Positions 63,531 through 64,000 of a DNA stretch of 64,000 bases are shown in pieces. The position numbers and the translations under genes are program-made. The stretch is from Tridacna crocea (lineage: Eukaryota > Mollusca > Bivalvia > Cardiida > Cardiidae), in NCBI GenBank assembly GCA_943736015.1, contig OX031071.1, forward strand, positions 13,612,119-13,676,118, given 5' to 3'. The notes beneath the pieces were generated by a model that had not been told where the DNA came from, made no database searches, and was given only the letters and a program-made list of their open reading frames with translations. Each line of letters begins with the position of its first letter. Position 1 is the first letter of the stretch.

Positions 63531-63680
63531 CTGGTTGGTTGGTTGGTTGATTGTTTGGTTGGTTAGTTGTCCTGTTTTTTTATTGGTTGGCTGGCTGGAT
63601 GGCTGGCTGGCTTGTTGGTTGGTTGGTTGGCTTGTTGGTTGGCTGGTTTGCTGGCTAGCAGGCTGGTGGATTGCTTGCCA
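63531..63680. repeat. (TTGG/CTGG)n degenerate tetranucleotide repeat
   Basis: About 35 units of TTGG, CTGG and TTGA. Confidence 0.9.
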
Positions 63681-63799
63681 CTTTTAACAGTATTTTGGTC
63701 AGACAATTTAAACCTGTTTCCTTGGTTACATATTATAGTACTAGGCCAGGACTCTGAACTTTTTTGTCAACAGACACTCTGATAGTCACATAAACCCTA

Positions 63800-64000
63800 T
63801 TAACTCATTACCAAACAACAAAATTTTAGGTTTGCCCAAATCGAAAGCACTTGCAGACAGCAAAATAAAAGTGACTGAAAATTTGAAATTTGTTGTGTGA
63901 AGGGTAGAAAACATTGTGGGAAAAGGAGAAAATGCTGGTTACCAATACTTTCTCCTTTTCCCACAATGTTTTCTATAGCCATTTTTCACAATATTGTCAA
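63800..64000. mobile_element. TTAA-hairpin element, cut by the window end
   Basis: Left TTAA at 63800; hairpin present with changed core (GGTTACCAATAC); the part after GTTTTCTATAGCC is not typical. Confidence 0.75.

Noticed and set aside
4464..64000. CRISPR array or bacterial repeat interpretation of the regularly shaped palindromic units
   Set aside because: Units are about 225 bp with TTAA ends, spacing is irregular, and the surrounding genes have introns; these are eukaryotic transposable elements.
4464..64000. Elements as introners (intron-generating elements)
   Set aside because: The ends are TTAA, not GT...AG, and the one coding-exon insertion cannot be removed exactly by canonical splicing; only a non-exact, poor alternative exists.

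Overview
The window is eukaryotic, AT-rich and intron-containing nuclear DNA. Gene content (a TRIM-type RING/B-box/beta-propeller gene, a DHHC palmitoyltransferase, a PRDM15-like PR/zinc-finger gene, an invertebrate sarcoplasmic-calcium-binding-type EF-hand gene, an ankyrin exon) together with very dense short palindromic DNA elements and tRNA-derived SINEs suggests a bivalve mollusc, possibly a dreissenid. The species is an inference from repeat style and could not be searched.

Layout. 1-5215: repeats, several palindromic elements and one possible exon (2508-2624, minus). 5216-5812: last exon of an ankyrin-repeat gene (minus). 5813-20950: almost entirely repeats. 20951-25465: a complete five-exon TRIM gene (minus); splice sites and phases agree throughout and give 730 residues. 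25466-29226: repeats, including a SINE with a tRNA-like head. 29227-30219: single-coding-exon DHHC palmitoyltransferase, ZDHHC22-like (minus). 32525-49091: PRDM15-like gene (plus), an inferred 5'UTR exon and seven coding exons, 1,530 residues. 53930-56378: a two-exon EF-hand gene (minus) whose second exon is split by a 229-bp transposable element. 56379-64000: repeats only.

The dominating signal is a family of short TTAA-bounded elements (here called TTAA-hairpin elements). I delimit more than 80 copies and fragments, together roughly a quarter or more of the window. Each full copy is about 215-230 bp, starts and ends with TTAA, has short related terminal inverted repeats, and has in its middle a near-perfect hairpin of about 65-70 bp. 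At least four subfamilies (A-D) have different outer sequence, and their hairpin arms have changed in matched pairs. Copies sit end to end sharing one TTAA, nest in one another, and hit the same TTAA of another repeat. One copy interrupts the EF-hand gene exactly at a TTAA: taking out the element plus one TTAA gives an open frame of 180 codons. No transposase is encoded here; TTAA targeting and CCC/CTC ends are what piggyBac-type elements show.

Other short families recur two to several times: exactly 260-bp elements with GTGAC ends, GATC-rich palindromes of about 50 bp, two-hairpin elements of about 360 bp, ~190-bp foldbacks, GCGCAGGCTGACC palindromes, and an element of about 1 kb in PRDM15 intron 1. 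The genes are not functionally linked as a cluster; they are ordinary dispersed metazoan genes in repeat-rich DNA.
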